Made by a program: the position numbers and the translations under genes
Part shown: piece by piece, positions 26,866-34,336 of the stretch
Layout of the letters: each line of letters starts with the position of its first letter
Numbering within the stretch: the stretch's first letter is position 1
Assembly: GCA_015066465.1 (NCBI GenBank)
Contig: SVOI01000001.1
Span: forward strand, 1-64,000
From: Oscillospiraceae bacterium
GTDB lineage: Bacteria; Bacillota; Clostridia; Oscillospirales; Acutalibacteraceae
DNA length: 64,000 bases
Direction: 5' to 3'
The notes under the pieces: generated by a model
Databases searched by the model: none
What the model was told of the DNA's origin: nothing
The model's input: only the letters and a program-made list of their open reading frames with translations

Positions 26866-27599
26866 AATGTTTAATTTTGGCAGCAGGATATGCTACAAGA
26901 CTTTATCCGTTAACCGAAAACTTTCCAAAACCACTTTTAGAGGTTGGGAATAAAACTATTCTTGACTGGCTTGTAGATGATATTGATAATGCAGGTTTGG
27001 TTGATGAATATGTAGTGATATCAAATCACAAATTTGCTCATCATTTTGACGACTGGGCAAAAACTAAAAAACAAAGAATCTCTGTTGTTGATGATGGCAC
27101 AAGTACAAATGAAACTCGTCTTGGTGCAGTTAAGGATATTCAGTATGCTATAGACCAGTTAAAGCTTGATGACGATATGCTTGTTATTGCAGGTGATAAT
27201 GTTCTTGATTTCAGCTTGACTAAGTTTATTGAATATGCAAAAGGCAAGAATACGTCTTGTATTATGCGTTATTATGAAGCTGATGAAAAGAAACTTTTGA
27301 AATGTGGTGTCGTTACTATTGATAAAAGTGATAAAATTCTCAATATGACAGAAAAATCACCAAATCCTGCAACACACTGGTGTTGTCCTCCGTTTTATTA
27401 TTATACTAAATCTGATGCGAAACTCGTGCAGAAAGGCATTGATAGTGGTTGTGGCACAGATGCACCAGGAAGTTATATTGCCTGGCTTTGTAAGCAGACA
27501 ACTGTTCATGCAATGGAAATGCCAGGAAAACGATATGATATTGGTAATTTAGAGAGTTATGAAAAAGTGAAAACTGAATATAACGGAATAACGCGTTAA
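26862..27599 (+). CDS. Sugar-1-phosphate nucleotidyltransferase
   Basis: A 245-residue NTP-transferase domain protein. LILAAGYATRLYPLTENFPKPLLEVGNKTILDWL is the catalytic loop with the metal/nucleotide-binding R and K, VIAGDNVLDFSL carries the metal aspartate, and MTEKSPNPATHWCCPPFYYYT lies at the sugar site. It is shorter than RfbA and lacks the extra tail. Translational coupling (ATGA overlap) to the GHMP kinase argues that it activates that kinase's product, giving an NDP-sugar. The nucleotide used is unknown. It ends the first polysaccharide operon, before a terminator. Confidence 0.82.
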   Translation: MKCLILAAGYATRLYPLTENFPKPLLEVGNKTILDWLVDDIDNAGLVDEYVVISNHKFAHHFDDWAKTKKQRISVVDDGTSTNETRLGAVKDIQYAIDQLKLDDDMLVIAGDNVLDFSLTKFIEYAKGKNTSCIMRYYEADEKKLLKCGVVTIDKSDKILNMTEKSPNPATHWCCPPFYYYTKSDAKLVQKGIDSGCGTDAPGSYIAWLCKQTTVHAMEMPGKRYDIGNLESYEKVKTEYNGITR

Positions 27600-27624
27600 A
27601 ATGATTTGATTTTAAATGAATAGA

Positions 27625-27660
27625 AAATCCTTGTTTTTTATTGAAACAAGGATTTTTTTA
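27625..27660 (+). terminator. Terminator ending the first polysaccharide operon
   Basis: A perfect 12-bp stem (27625-27636 with 27644-27655) around a 7-base loop is followed by a run of T. The -35 box of the next promoter lies in the loop and right arm of this hairpin. Confidence 0.88.
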
Positions 27661-27669
27661 TGTTATGAT
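27641..27669 (+). promoter_or_regulatory. Promoter embedded in the terminator, before the DUF115 gene
   Basis: TTGAAA (27641-27646) and TATGAT (27664-27669) are 17 bases apart. The -35 box starts in the terminator loop and the -10 box follows the T tract. The same arrangement with nearly the same sequence recurs at 34196-34242. Confidence 0.6.
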
Positions 27670-27702
27670 AAAACAGTGTATATCATTGAAAGGAGAGATT
27701 AA

Positions 27703-28638
27703 ATGAATTTGCAGACATTAAAAAGCGTTTTGAGAAAAATACCAGGGATGTCATTTTTAGCATATCTGAGATATTTTTATTTTATTTCTCCTGTAACGGC
27801 ACTAAAACGGAAATTGAAGGTGAACAAATACACAAAGGCACCTGAATTTGATGAAATTAAAAAATTGAAAAACACAAAATTGGGCGAGGCTTGTGTCGTA
27901 GTTGGTAACGGTCCAAGTGTTAAAATGAGTGATTTGGATTTAATTCAGCAGAGCGGTATTGATTCGTTTGGTGCTAATCGTATATTAGATATTTTAGATA
28001 AAACTGAATGGCGTCCGACATATTTAAGTGTTATGGACCCAACGTTTATTACTAATGAGCACACAAGAACCCATACACCAGAGGAATATTCAAAGCAGAT
28101 AGAAGAAAGTGGTGTGAAATTTGCATTTCTCATTCACTTGCTTAAAGACGTTCTTGTTCCGTCAGAAAAACATATATATACATACGTGAATTTTGCAAAG
28201 ACATATTCGTTGGATTTAATGCCCTTTTCTGATGATGCAAGTGTTTATGTAAGTGATTTAGGAAATGTTATTTCGTATTCAATTCAAATTGCATATTATC
28301 TTGGTTACAGAAAAATTTATGTTTACGGAATCGACGGAACATACCCTAAATATCTTGATATTGATGGAAAGTTTAAAGTCAGAGAGATATCTAATGCCCA
28401 TGTTGAAGGTATCAGAACTAATTCTTATGATACACAGAAATCGGTGGCAGCTAAGTCGAGATATTTTGCCGTAAAAGAAGGCGGTTATGCAGATTCAAGA
28501 AAAGATAATAAAGGTTACAATATGTGCAGAGAGTTTGCAGAGAAAAATGGAATGGAAATAATTAATTTAACCCACGGTGGAGCGATTGAAAATTTTGAAA
28601 GACAGAATTTTTATGATGTATTAAAAATAAAGAATTAA
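27703..28638 (+). CDS. DUF115/MptE-like protein, candidate sugar transferase
   Basis: A 311-residue protein of the DUF115 (6-hydroxymethylpterin pyrophosphokinase MptE-like) family. The family signature is seen in ACVVVGNGPSVKMSDLDL (GNGPS at residues 68-72), IDSFGANRILDIL, TEWRPTYLSVMDP and VISYSIQIAYYLGYRKIYVYGIDG. DUF115 domains also occur in Maf proteins, which move nonulosonic acids onto flagellin. Here the gene shares a unit with a CMP-sugar synthetase, so it may be the transferase for a CMP-activated sugar; that is inference. There is no signal peptide. The GGAGAG ribosome site is good. Confidence 0.7.
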   Translation: MNLQTLKSVLRKIPGMSFLAYLRYFYFISPVTALKRKLKVNKYTKAPEFDEIKKLKNTKLGEACVVVGNGPSVKMSDLDLIQQSGIDSFGANRILDILDKTEWRPTYLSVMDPTFITNEHTRTHTPEEYSKQIEESGVKFAFLIHLLKDVLVPSEKHIYTYVNFAKTYSLDLMPFSDDASVYVSDLGNVISYSIQIAYYLGYRKIYVYGIDGTYPKYLDIDGKFKVREISNAHVEGIRTNSYDTQKSVAAKSRYFAVKEGGYADSRKDNKGYNMCREFAEKNGMEIINLTHGGAIENFERQNFYDVLKIKN

Positions 28639-28660
28639 TCTGTATGAGAGATATTTAATT

Positions 28661-30070
28661 ATGAATTCAAAGTATAAAACATTATTTAAAAATGTCGGAT
28701 TGCTGACTATAAGTAATTTGTCATCTAAAATATTAGTGTTTTTATTGGTTCCGCTTTACACAAGTGTTTTAACTACCGAAGAGTATGGTACTTACGATTT
28801 GGTTGTGACGTCTGTTCAGTTGGTGTTTCCGATATTAACGCTGAATATTGTAGATGCAGTTATGCGGTTTTCTATGCGACAAGATTTGGCATTAGAAAAA
28901 ATAGCTTCAATAGGTATGGGCTTTATTTTAAAAAGTATTCCTGTTGTAATTGCATTATTACTTGTAATTTATAAATTTAATATTTTCCCGCAAATAACAC
29001 CGTTTGTTTGGTTTGCATTTTTTTATTACTTGTTTTATGTGTTGTATCAATACTTTGTTCAGCTTGCAAAGGGTTGCGAAAAAGTAAAGGATATGGCAAT
29101 TGCAGGTATAATCAGCACAGTTACTATGGTTGCATTTAATGTGATTTTTTTACTTGTAATTAAGCTTGGTCTGTTTGGGTTCTTCCTTGCAAATACACTT
29201 TCGTTCGCATTGTCGTCACTTTATTTTGCTATAAGGTTGAAAATCTTTAAGCTTGTTAAATTTAATATTAAAGATAAAGCCTTGAAAAAGGAAATGCTTC
29301 AATATTGCGTTCCGCTTATGGCTGCGGTTTTAAGTTGGTGGGCAAACAGCTCAGCAAGTAAATATATAGTTTCAGCGATTTGTGGTGTTGCTGCTAACGG
29401 ACTTTTATCAGTTGCATATAAAATTCCTAATATTATAAGTATGATACAAGGTTTGTTTATGCAAGCCTGGCAGATTTCTGCAATAAAAGAAAACAAATCA
29501 AAAGATGCAGGAAAGTTTTATGCCGATACTTTTACTTTTATGAATATGGCATTGGTCTTAATATGTTCTGCGTTAATTTTGTTTAATAAATTCGTTGCAA
29601 AGCTTCTTTTTGCTAATGAATTCTATGATGCGTGGGAATTTGCACCATTTTTAATAGTTGCAAGTGTGTTTAATGCAGCCACTGGATACCTTGGTCCTAT
29701 TTTAGCAGCAGAAAATAAAACAAAACCAATGGCAAAATCAGCAGTTTACAGTGCTATTGTAAATCTTGCTTTTGCGGCAGTGCTTGTTTATTTTATAGGG
29801 GTTCAAGGTGCGACAATTGCAACTATGATAGCAAGTCCAGTAAGTTATATTATAAGGCATAAAGCGTTAGGATTTATTCTAAACAATAAAACTCATAAGT
29901 GTAATATAATTTCTTGGGGATTACTTGTTTTACAGGCGGTTGTAGCAATTTATACTGATTGGTACGTTATTCAAGTGGTTATAATTGCCGTTATGATTAT
30001 TGTATATAGCAAACAAATAAAAACTTTAATAGAAAAAGGTTTAAGTGTAGTTAAAAATATAAAAAAATAA
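28661..30070 (+). CDS. wzx: Wzx-type flippase (second copy)
   Basis: A 469-residue MOP/PST-superfamily membrane protein with about 12-14 helices. The opening NVGLLTISNLSSKILVFLLVPLYTSVLTTEEYGTYDLV matches the N-terminal signature of polysaccharide flippases very well. Its sequence is clearly different from the flippase at 21863. It belongs to the unit with the DUF115 protein and the CMP-sugar genes and could serve a second glycan or a repeat unit with the CMP-linked sugar. Confidence 0.85.
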   Translation: MNSKYKTLFKNVGLLTISNLSSKILVFLLVPLYTSVLTTEEYGTYDLVVTSVQLVFPILTLNIVDAVMRFSMRQDLALEKIASIGMGFILKSIPVVIALLLVIYKFNIFPQITPFVWFAFFYYLFYVLYQYFVQLAKGCEKVKDMAIAGIISTVTMVAFNVIFLLVIKLGLFGFFLANTLSFALSSLYFAIRLKIFKLVKFNIKDKALKKEMLQYCVPLMAAVLSWWANSSASKYIVSAICGVAANGLLSVAYKIPNIISMIQGLFMQAWQISAIKENKSKDAGKFYADTFTFMNMALVLICSALILFNKFVAKLLFANEFYDAWEFAPFLIVASVFNAATGYLGPILAAENKTKPMAKSAVYSAIVNLAFAAVLVYFIGVQGATIATMIASPVSYIIRHKALGFILNNKTHKCNIISWGLLVLQAVVAIYTDWYVIQVVIIAVMIIVYSKQIKTLIEKGLSVVKNIKK

Positions 30071-30093
30071 AATTGTATATTGTAGGTGAAACT

Positions 30094-30756
30094 ATGAAAA
30101 CAGTAGCAATGGTACCTATTAAGCTTAACAGCGAAAGGGTAAAAGAAAAAAATTTAAGACCATTTTATGACGGCAAGCCATTGATTCATTTTATATTAGA
30201 GGCATTGGTTGCAAGTAAAAAAATAGATGAAGTTTATGTTTATTGCAGTAGCGACAGAATTAAAGATTATTTAATTGATGGTGTGAAATATTTAAAGAGA
30301 CCAGAGTTTTTAGATTTGAACACCGCAAACTGTAATGACATTATTCGTGAATTTATGAAAGAGGTTGATGCAGATTGTTATGTTGTTTCTCATACAACTG
30401 CACCATTCACAAAAACAGAGAGTATCGATCGTTGTATTGATAGCGTTCTTGGTTCAAGTGAATATGACTCAGCATTTACAGTTGAAGGAATTCAGACATT
30501 TATGTGGGAAAAGGGGAAGCCAATGAATTTTGACCCAGACCATTTTCCACGCACACAAGACCTTGACCCTATTTATATGGAAACTTCAGGTGCATTTGTG
30601 TTCCCTAAATATGTTTTCGAAAAATATAACCGTAGAATTGGTGTAAAGCCTTGCCTTGTCGAGGTTGAACCTGTTGAAAGTATTGATATTGATACTGAAT
30701 ACGATATGATGGTTGCTCAGGCTTTGTATAAATATATGGACGAGGAGATAAAATAA
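30094..30756 (+). CDS. CMP-sugar synthetase (acylneuraminate cytidylyltransferase family)
   Basis: A 220-residue NeuA/KdsB-like cytidylyltransferase. The N-terminal VAMVPIKLNSERVKEKNLRPF aligns with the family's CTP-binding motif (usually IPARGGSKR...KN), here lacking the glycine pair. VSHTTAPFTKTESIDRCIDSVL and the C-terminal PVESIDIDTEYDMMVAQAL (the metal-binding IDIDxxxD) follow the family order. It would couple CTP to a 2-keto-3-deoxy sugar acid or a similar compound. No NeuB, PseI or KdsA-type synthase is encoded in the window. Start ATG 30094 follows AGGTGA; a TTG at 30073 is unlikely. Confidence 0.8.
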   Translation: MKTVAMVPIKLNSERVKEKNLRPFYDGKPLIHFILEALVASKKIDEVYVYCSSDRIKDYLIDGVKYLKRPEFLDLNTANCNDIIREFMKEVDADCYVVSHTTAPFTKTESIDRCIDSVLGSSEYDSAFTVEGIQTFMWEKGKPMNFDPDHFPRTQDLDPIYMETSGAFVFPKYVFEKYNRRIGVKPCLVEVEPVESIDIDTEYDMMVAQALYKYMDEEIK

Positions 30757-30757
30757 A

Positions 30758-31792
30758 ATGAGCGTTCAAATAACAGACTGTACTATTCGGGATGGTGGAT
30801 ATCTCTTTAATAAAAATTCAGACCCCGAGTTTGTAAAAGGTGTTATGAAAGGGTTAGCAGAAGCAGGAATTGATTTTGTAGAAACTGGCTTTTTACAAAC
30901 TAATGTTACTGGAGAGACTATAGTTTATGGGAACTCTGATGATGTTATAAAATATCTTCCAGAAGATAAGAAGAACACCCAATTTTTAGGCTTTTGCGAT
31001 AATAGCAGATATTCTTTGAATGAACTTGATGACTATACAGGTAAGTCTTTTAAATGGTTGAGAATATCTTTTGCTCAACACGAAATAGATGAATCACTTG
31101 CATTTTGTGCGGGTGCTAAGGAAAAAGGTTATTTAGTACAATTCAACCCAATGGATACAATAAGTTACACCGATGAAGCTCGTGCCGATTTGATTGAAAA
31201 AGTAAATAAGATAAAGCCAGCATCATTTTCAATTGTCGATACATTCGGTGCAATGGATATGTTGGATTTGGTTCATGTTTTTAAACAAGTAGATTCATTG
31301 CTTTCTAAAGATATAAAAATCGGCCTTCATTCTCATGATAATTTAGGCCTTTCATGTGCCTTGGCAGAAAGAATGATTGAACTTTCAGAAGAATGTGATA
31401 GAGATATTATTATAGATGGCTCGCTTCTTGGTATGGGAAGAGGTGCAGGAAATGCTAAAACAGAATTACTTGCAGAGTATTTAAATAAGCATTGTGATGC
31501 TAATTATGATATACAGAAATTGTTATTAACCATTGAGACATACATAAACCCGATATTAGATAGTGTGTATTGGGGTTATGATTTACCTATGTATATTTGT
31601 GGAACAAAACATGCTCATGTTGATAATGTTTATTATTTAAAAAAGCAGTATAATTCTACAGCAAATGAAATTTTTGATGTGATGGAATCATTAACTCCAT
31701 CACAAAGAATTCGTTATGGTGCAGGTTATTCAAAAACTGATTTCTCTGCAATTGATAAAGTTTATCAGGATTATAAAAAGGAGAAAAAATGA
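30758..31792 (+). CDS. DRE-TIM aldolase/lyase (HMGL-like)
   Basis: A 344-residue TIM-barrel metallolyase of the HMG-CoA lyase-like/4-hydroxy-2-oxovalerate aldolase group. The diagnostic DCTIRDGG is at residues 7-14 (R11-D12 are the catalytic and metal residues), and H191-S192-H193-D194 with NLGL gives the other metal ligands. DGSLLGMGRGAGNAKTELLAEYL matches the 4-hydroxy-2-oxovalerate aldolase branch. Such enzymes make or cleave C-C bonds next to pyruvate or a related 2-oxoacid. Next to a CMP-sugar synthetase and a KdsC-like phosphatase, it could build the 2-keto-3-deoxy acid that is later activated; this is inference. It overlaps the TPP-enzyme gene by four bases. Confidence 0.8.
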   Translation: MSVQITDCTIRDGGYLFNKNSDPEFVKGVMKGLAEAGIDFVETGFLQTNVTGETIVYGNSDDVIKYLPEDKKNTQFLGFCDNSRYSLNELDDYTGKSFKWLRISFAQHEIDESLAFCAGAKEKGYLVQFNPMDTISYTDEARADLIEKVNKIKPASFSIVDTFGAMDMLDLVHVFKQVDSLLSKDIKIGLHSHDNLGLSCALAERMIELSEECDRDIIIDGSLLGMGRGAGNAKTELLAEYLNKHCDANYDIQKLLLTIETYINPILDSVYWGYDLPMYICGTKHAHVDNVYYLKKQYNSTANEIFDVMESLTPSQRIRYGAGYSKTDFSAIDKVYQDYKKEKK

Positions 31793-33388
31793 ATTGTTCT
31801 GATTATTTAGTTGATTTTTTAATTAAAAAAGGTATTACCGATGTGTTTGGTTTTGCGGGCGGTTACATTGTTCCATTTATGGACGCTTTAAATAAAAGAA
31901 AAGATGAAATAACCGTTCACGTTTGTTACAATGAACAGGGGTGTGCTTTTGCTGCAAATGGTTATGCTCGTGTCAGTGGTAAAGTTGGGGTTTATTTTAC
32001 AACTTCTGGACCTGGTGCGGTTAATGGCCTTGGTGGACTTGCAGATGCATGGTTTGATGGTATTCCATTAATGGCGATTTGTGGTAATGTACCCACAAAT
32101 GAAATGAAAGGTTTTTCTGGAATAAGGCAAATCGGTTTCCAGGAGATGAATATTGTTTCTATGTCAAAGAATATAACAAAATATTCTGTGACTCCAAACA
32201 ATTCAGAAGAATTCCCTGAAATAATAGCTCGTGCTTATAATATGGCTATGATGGGAAGGAAAGGTGGAGTTTTAATTGATTTTCCATACAACATCCAAAA
32301 AACCGATATTGTTGGTAGGTAATGGTGCTAGGGCTTCTGGCGCAGCACCTCTTGTTTTAGAGTTTGCACATAAAACACATATTCCTGTTTTAACTACAAT
32401 GAATGCGGTTGATTTAGCACAGGATGATATAAGATTTGGTTTTATCGGAACTTATGGAAACAGGATTTCTAATATGATTCTTAATGAGAGCGATTTGATT
32501 ATATCTGTTGGTGCTCGTTTAGGGTTAAGACAAGTGGGAAGTGTCACAGAGCGTTTCGCTCCTAAAGCAAAACTTATAAGAGCAGATATTGACCAATATG
32601 AATTAAGCAGAAATATTAAACCAGATGAAGAAAAACATCTTGTAGATGCAACAGAATTTATGCAAAGACTTTTAACAGAACCTATTGGTGACTATTCAGA
32701 TTGGTTTAACAATTGTTTAAAAGCAAAACAACTTTTAGAACCTTATGATAAAGAAGAGGGCAATTTTACTATTGAAAAAATATCAGAATTGCTTCCTGAA
32801 AATCCAATAGTTGCAGTCGATGTTGGTCAAAATCAATGTTGGGCAGCACAATCACTTTCTTTAAAAGGAAATAATGGCCGCATTTTAATAGGTGGTGGTT
32901 ATGGTTCGATGGGTTGTGGTTTGCCGTATGCAATAGGCGCATCAATAGCTACTAACAATAAAACAGTTTATTGTATAACTGGTGATGGCGGTTTGCAAAT
33001 GAATATTCAGGAATTTGAAACCGTTAAAAGGGAAAAACTTCCTGTAAAAATATTTGTTCTTAATAACTTTGTTCTTGGTAAAATAAGTGAAATTCAGTAT
33101 GGTTCTTATAATTCAAGGTATGCTCAGACAACGGGAGCGAGTGGTTATTCAGTACCTGATTTTCAAAAGATTTCAGAAGCTTATGGAATAAGAGCAGTTA
33201 CTTTGAATTCTTATAAAGAATTAGACAGGTGTAAAGATTGGCTTAATGATGATTTGCCATGCTTGATAAACATTTGTATGCCAGAAGATACTTTGCTTAT
33301 ACCTAAAATCAATTGGGAAACAGGTCAGATAAGACCACAACTCGAAGATAAAGTTGTTAAAGAAGTAAAAGAATTATTAAGAGCGTAA
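31789..33388 (+). pseudogene. Acetolactate synthase-like TPP enzyme, broken by an out-of-frame deletion
   Basis: Two adjoining frames encode one thiamine-diphosphate enzyme. Frame A (31789-32322) gives the Pyr-binding N-domain: YNEQGCAFAANGYARVSG with the catalytic glutamate, and DFPYNIQKTDI at its end. Frame B (from about 32297 to 33388) gives the middle domain from KKPILLVGNGA and the TPP domain with GDGGLQMNIQEFETV and later NNF. The shift is +1 at the A6 run near 32297-32302. The span equals about 533 codons, while relatives run to about 560-580 and have a linker of some 30-40 residues between the two domains, which is missing here. A deletion plus frameshift is the simplest reading. A TTG at 32276 with GGTGGAG upstream could restart frame B. 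Confidence 0.8.
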
Positions 33389-33402
33389 TAAGAGGTAATA
33401 TT

Positions 33403-33897
33403 GTGATTAAATTTCTCGTTATGGATGTTGATGGTACATTAACAGATGGAAAAATTTATATGGGTAATAATGGTGAAATGTTCAAGGCTTTTGATATAAA
33501 AGATGGTTGTGGTATTAAAAATCTTTTACCTAAAAATGACATTGTACCGGTAATAATTACAGCACGAAAGAGCGATATTTTACTTAACAGATGTAAAGAA
33601 ATAGATATTACAAATGTTTATCAGGGTGTTAGTGATAAATTTGAATGTCTTGAAAGCATTATAAATACATTCAAAGAAGATGGCTACCAGTATTCATTAA
33701 AGAATGTTGCATATATTGGTGATGATATTATAGATTTACCTTGTATGTTACCAATAAAATCAGCTGGTGGTTTAATTGGTTGCCCTAAAGATGCTGTTAA
33801 AGAGGTTATAGATATTTCTGATTTCGTCAGTTCTAAAGATGGTGGCAATGGCGCAGTCAGAGAATTTATAGAATGGATTATTAATAATTGCCGTTAG
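33403..33897 (+). CDS. KdsC-like HAD phosphatase
   Basis: A 164-residue cap-less HAD hydrolase. The nucleophile block MDVDGTLTDGKIYM (D8, D10) and GDDIIDLPCM with the metal aspartates match KdsC (KDO-8-phosphate phosphatase) and the related Neu5Ac/KDN-9-phosphate phosphatases. The length is normal for the family. It likely dephosphorylates the sugar acid before CMP activation by the enzyme at 30094. A GTG start after AGAGGTAAT is chosen, since no in-frame ATG leaves the nucleophile motif intact. Its TAG stop lies inside the left terminal repeat of the element at 33894, so the last codons may have been altered by the insertion. Confidence 0.83.
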   Translation: MIKFLVMDVDGTLTDGKIYMGNNGEMFKAFDIKDGCGIKNLLPKNDIVPVIITARKSDILLNRCKEIDITNVYQGVSDKFECLESIINTFKEDGYQYSLKNVAYIGDDIIDLPCMLPIKSAGGLIGCPKDAVKEVIDISDFVSSKDGGNGAVREFIEWIINNCR

Positions 33898-34170
33898 GGT
33901 GAAATGAGTTATCCGAACCTGCCTAAAAGCGAGTATTTTTAAGCCTTTTCGGCGTTTCGGTCTTGCAAGGCGATAGCCTTACTTCACCCTCAACACCAAA
34001 AATCCAATAAAAATCCTTCGCTTTTAGGTCGAAGATTTTTTATAGAACGGATTTATGGTCAATCAAGGCGAAAACGGAGCTAATCCTGACGGATTAGCGA
34101 GTATTTCAACGCAGAGTGAACGGAAATCCGTTTATAAAAAACACGGTTCGGATAATTCCTTTCACCCTAA
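33894..34170 (+). repeat. MITE-like element with 26-bp terminal inverted repeats
   Basis: The ends 33894-33919 and 34145-34170 are inverted repeats matching at 24 of 26 positions (outer end TTAGGGTGAAA, inner end TTATCCGAACC). The 277-base body has no gene but is highly structured. There is a GGGTGAA/TTCACCC pairing on the left, a terminator-like hairpin at 34009-34041, an inner inverted repeat ACGGATTT/AAATCCGT (about 34047-34131), and a perfect hairpin GCTAATCC-TGAC-GGATTAGC at 34079-34098. No clear target duplication was found. Size, ends and lack of coding fit a non-autonomous transposable or REP-like element. The remaining 34171-34336 contains the terminator/promoter module annotated separately. 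Confidence 0.72.
34009..34041 (+). terminator. Terminator-like hairpin inside the repeat element
   Basis: AAAAATCCTTCG (34009-34020) pairs with CGAAGATTTTTT (34030-34041) with one bulged base, loop of nine, and a T run. It could end transcripts arriving from the CMP-sugar unit. Confidence 0.55.
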
Positions 34171-34195
34171 GGCAGAAGTAATATAAAAAAGTTTG

Positions 34196-34232
34196 AAAAG
34201 TTCTCGTTTCTTATTGAAGCGAGGACTTTTTT
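34196..34232 (+). terminator. Terminator before the third polysaccharide unit
   Basis: A 13-bp stem with two G-U pairs (34198-34210 with 34216-34228) and a 5-base loop is followed by six T. It is nearly identical in layout to 27625-27660. Confidence 0.85.
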
Positions 34233-34242
34233 GTGCTATAAT
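34214..34242 (+). promoter_or_regulatory. Promoter embedded in the terminator, before the WbaP-like gene
   Basis: TTGAAG (34214-34219) and a perfect TATAAT (34237-34242) are 17 bases apart. The -35 lies in the loop and right arm of the terminator hairpin. About 90 bases of leader follow. Confidence 0.68.
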
Positions 34243-34336
34243 GTAACAGTATATACAAAAATGGTGTAGTGTGCCATTTTTGTGAAGAGATTTAATATAG
34301 TTATACATAAAAAATATAATGAAAAGAGAAAAATGA

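Noticed and set aside
32290-32305. Programmed +1 ribosomal frameshift at the A6 run of the TPP-enzyme gene
   Set aside because: A linker of about 30-40 residues expected between the two domains is missing, so a shift alone would not restore a normal enzyme; deletion is the simpler explanation.
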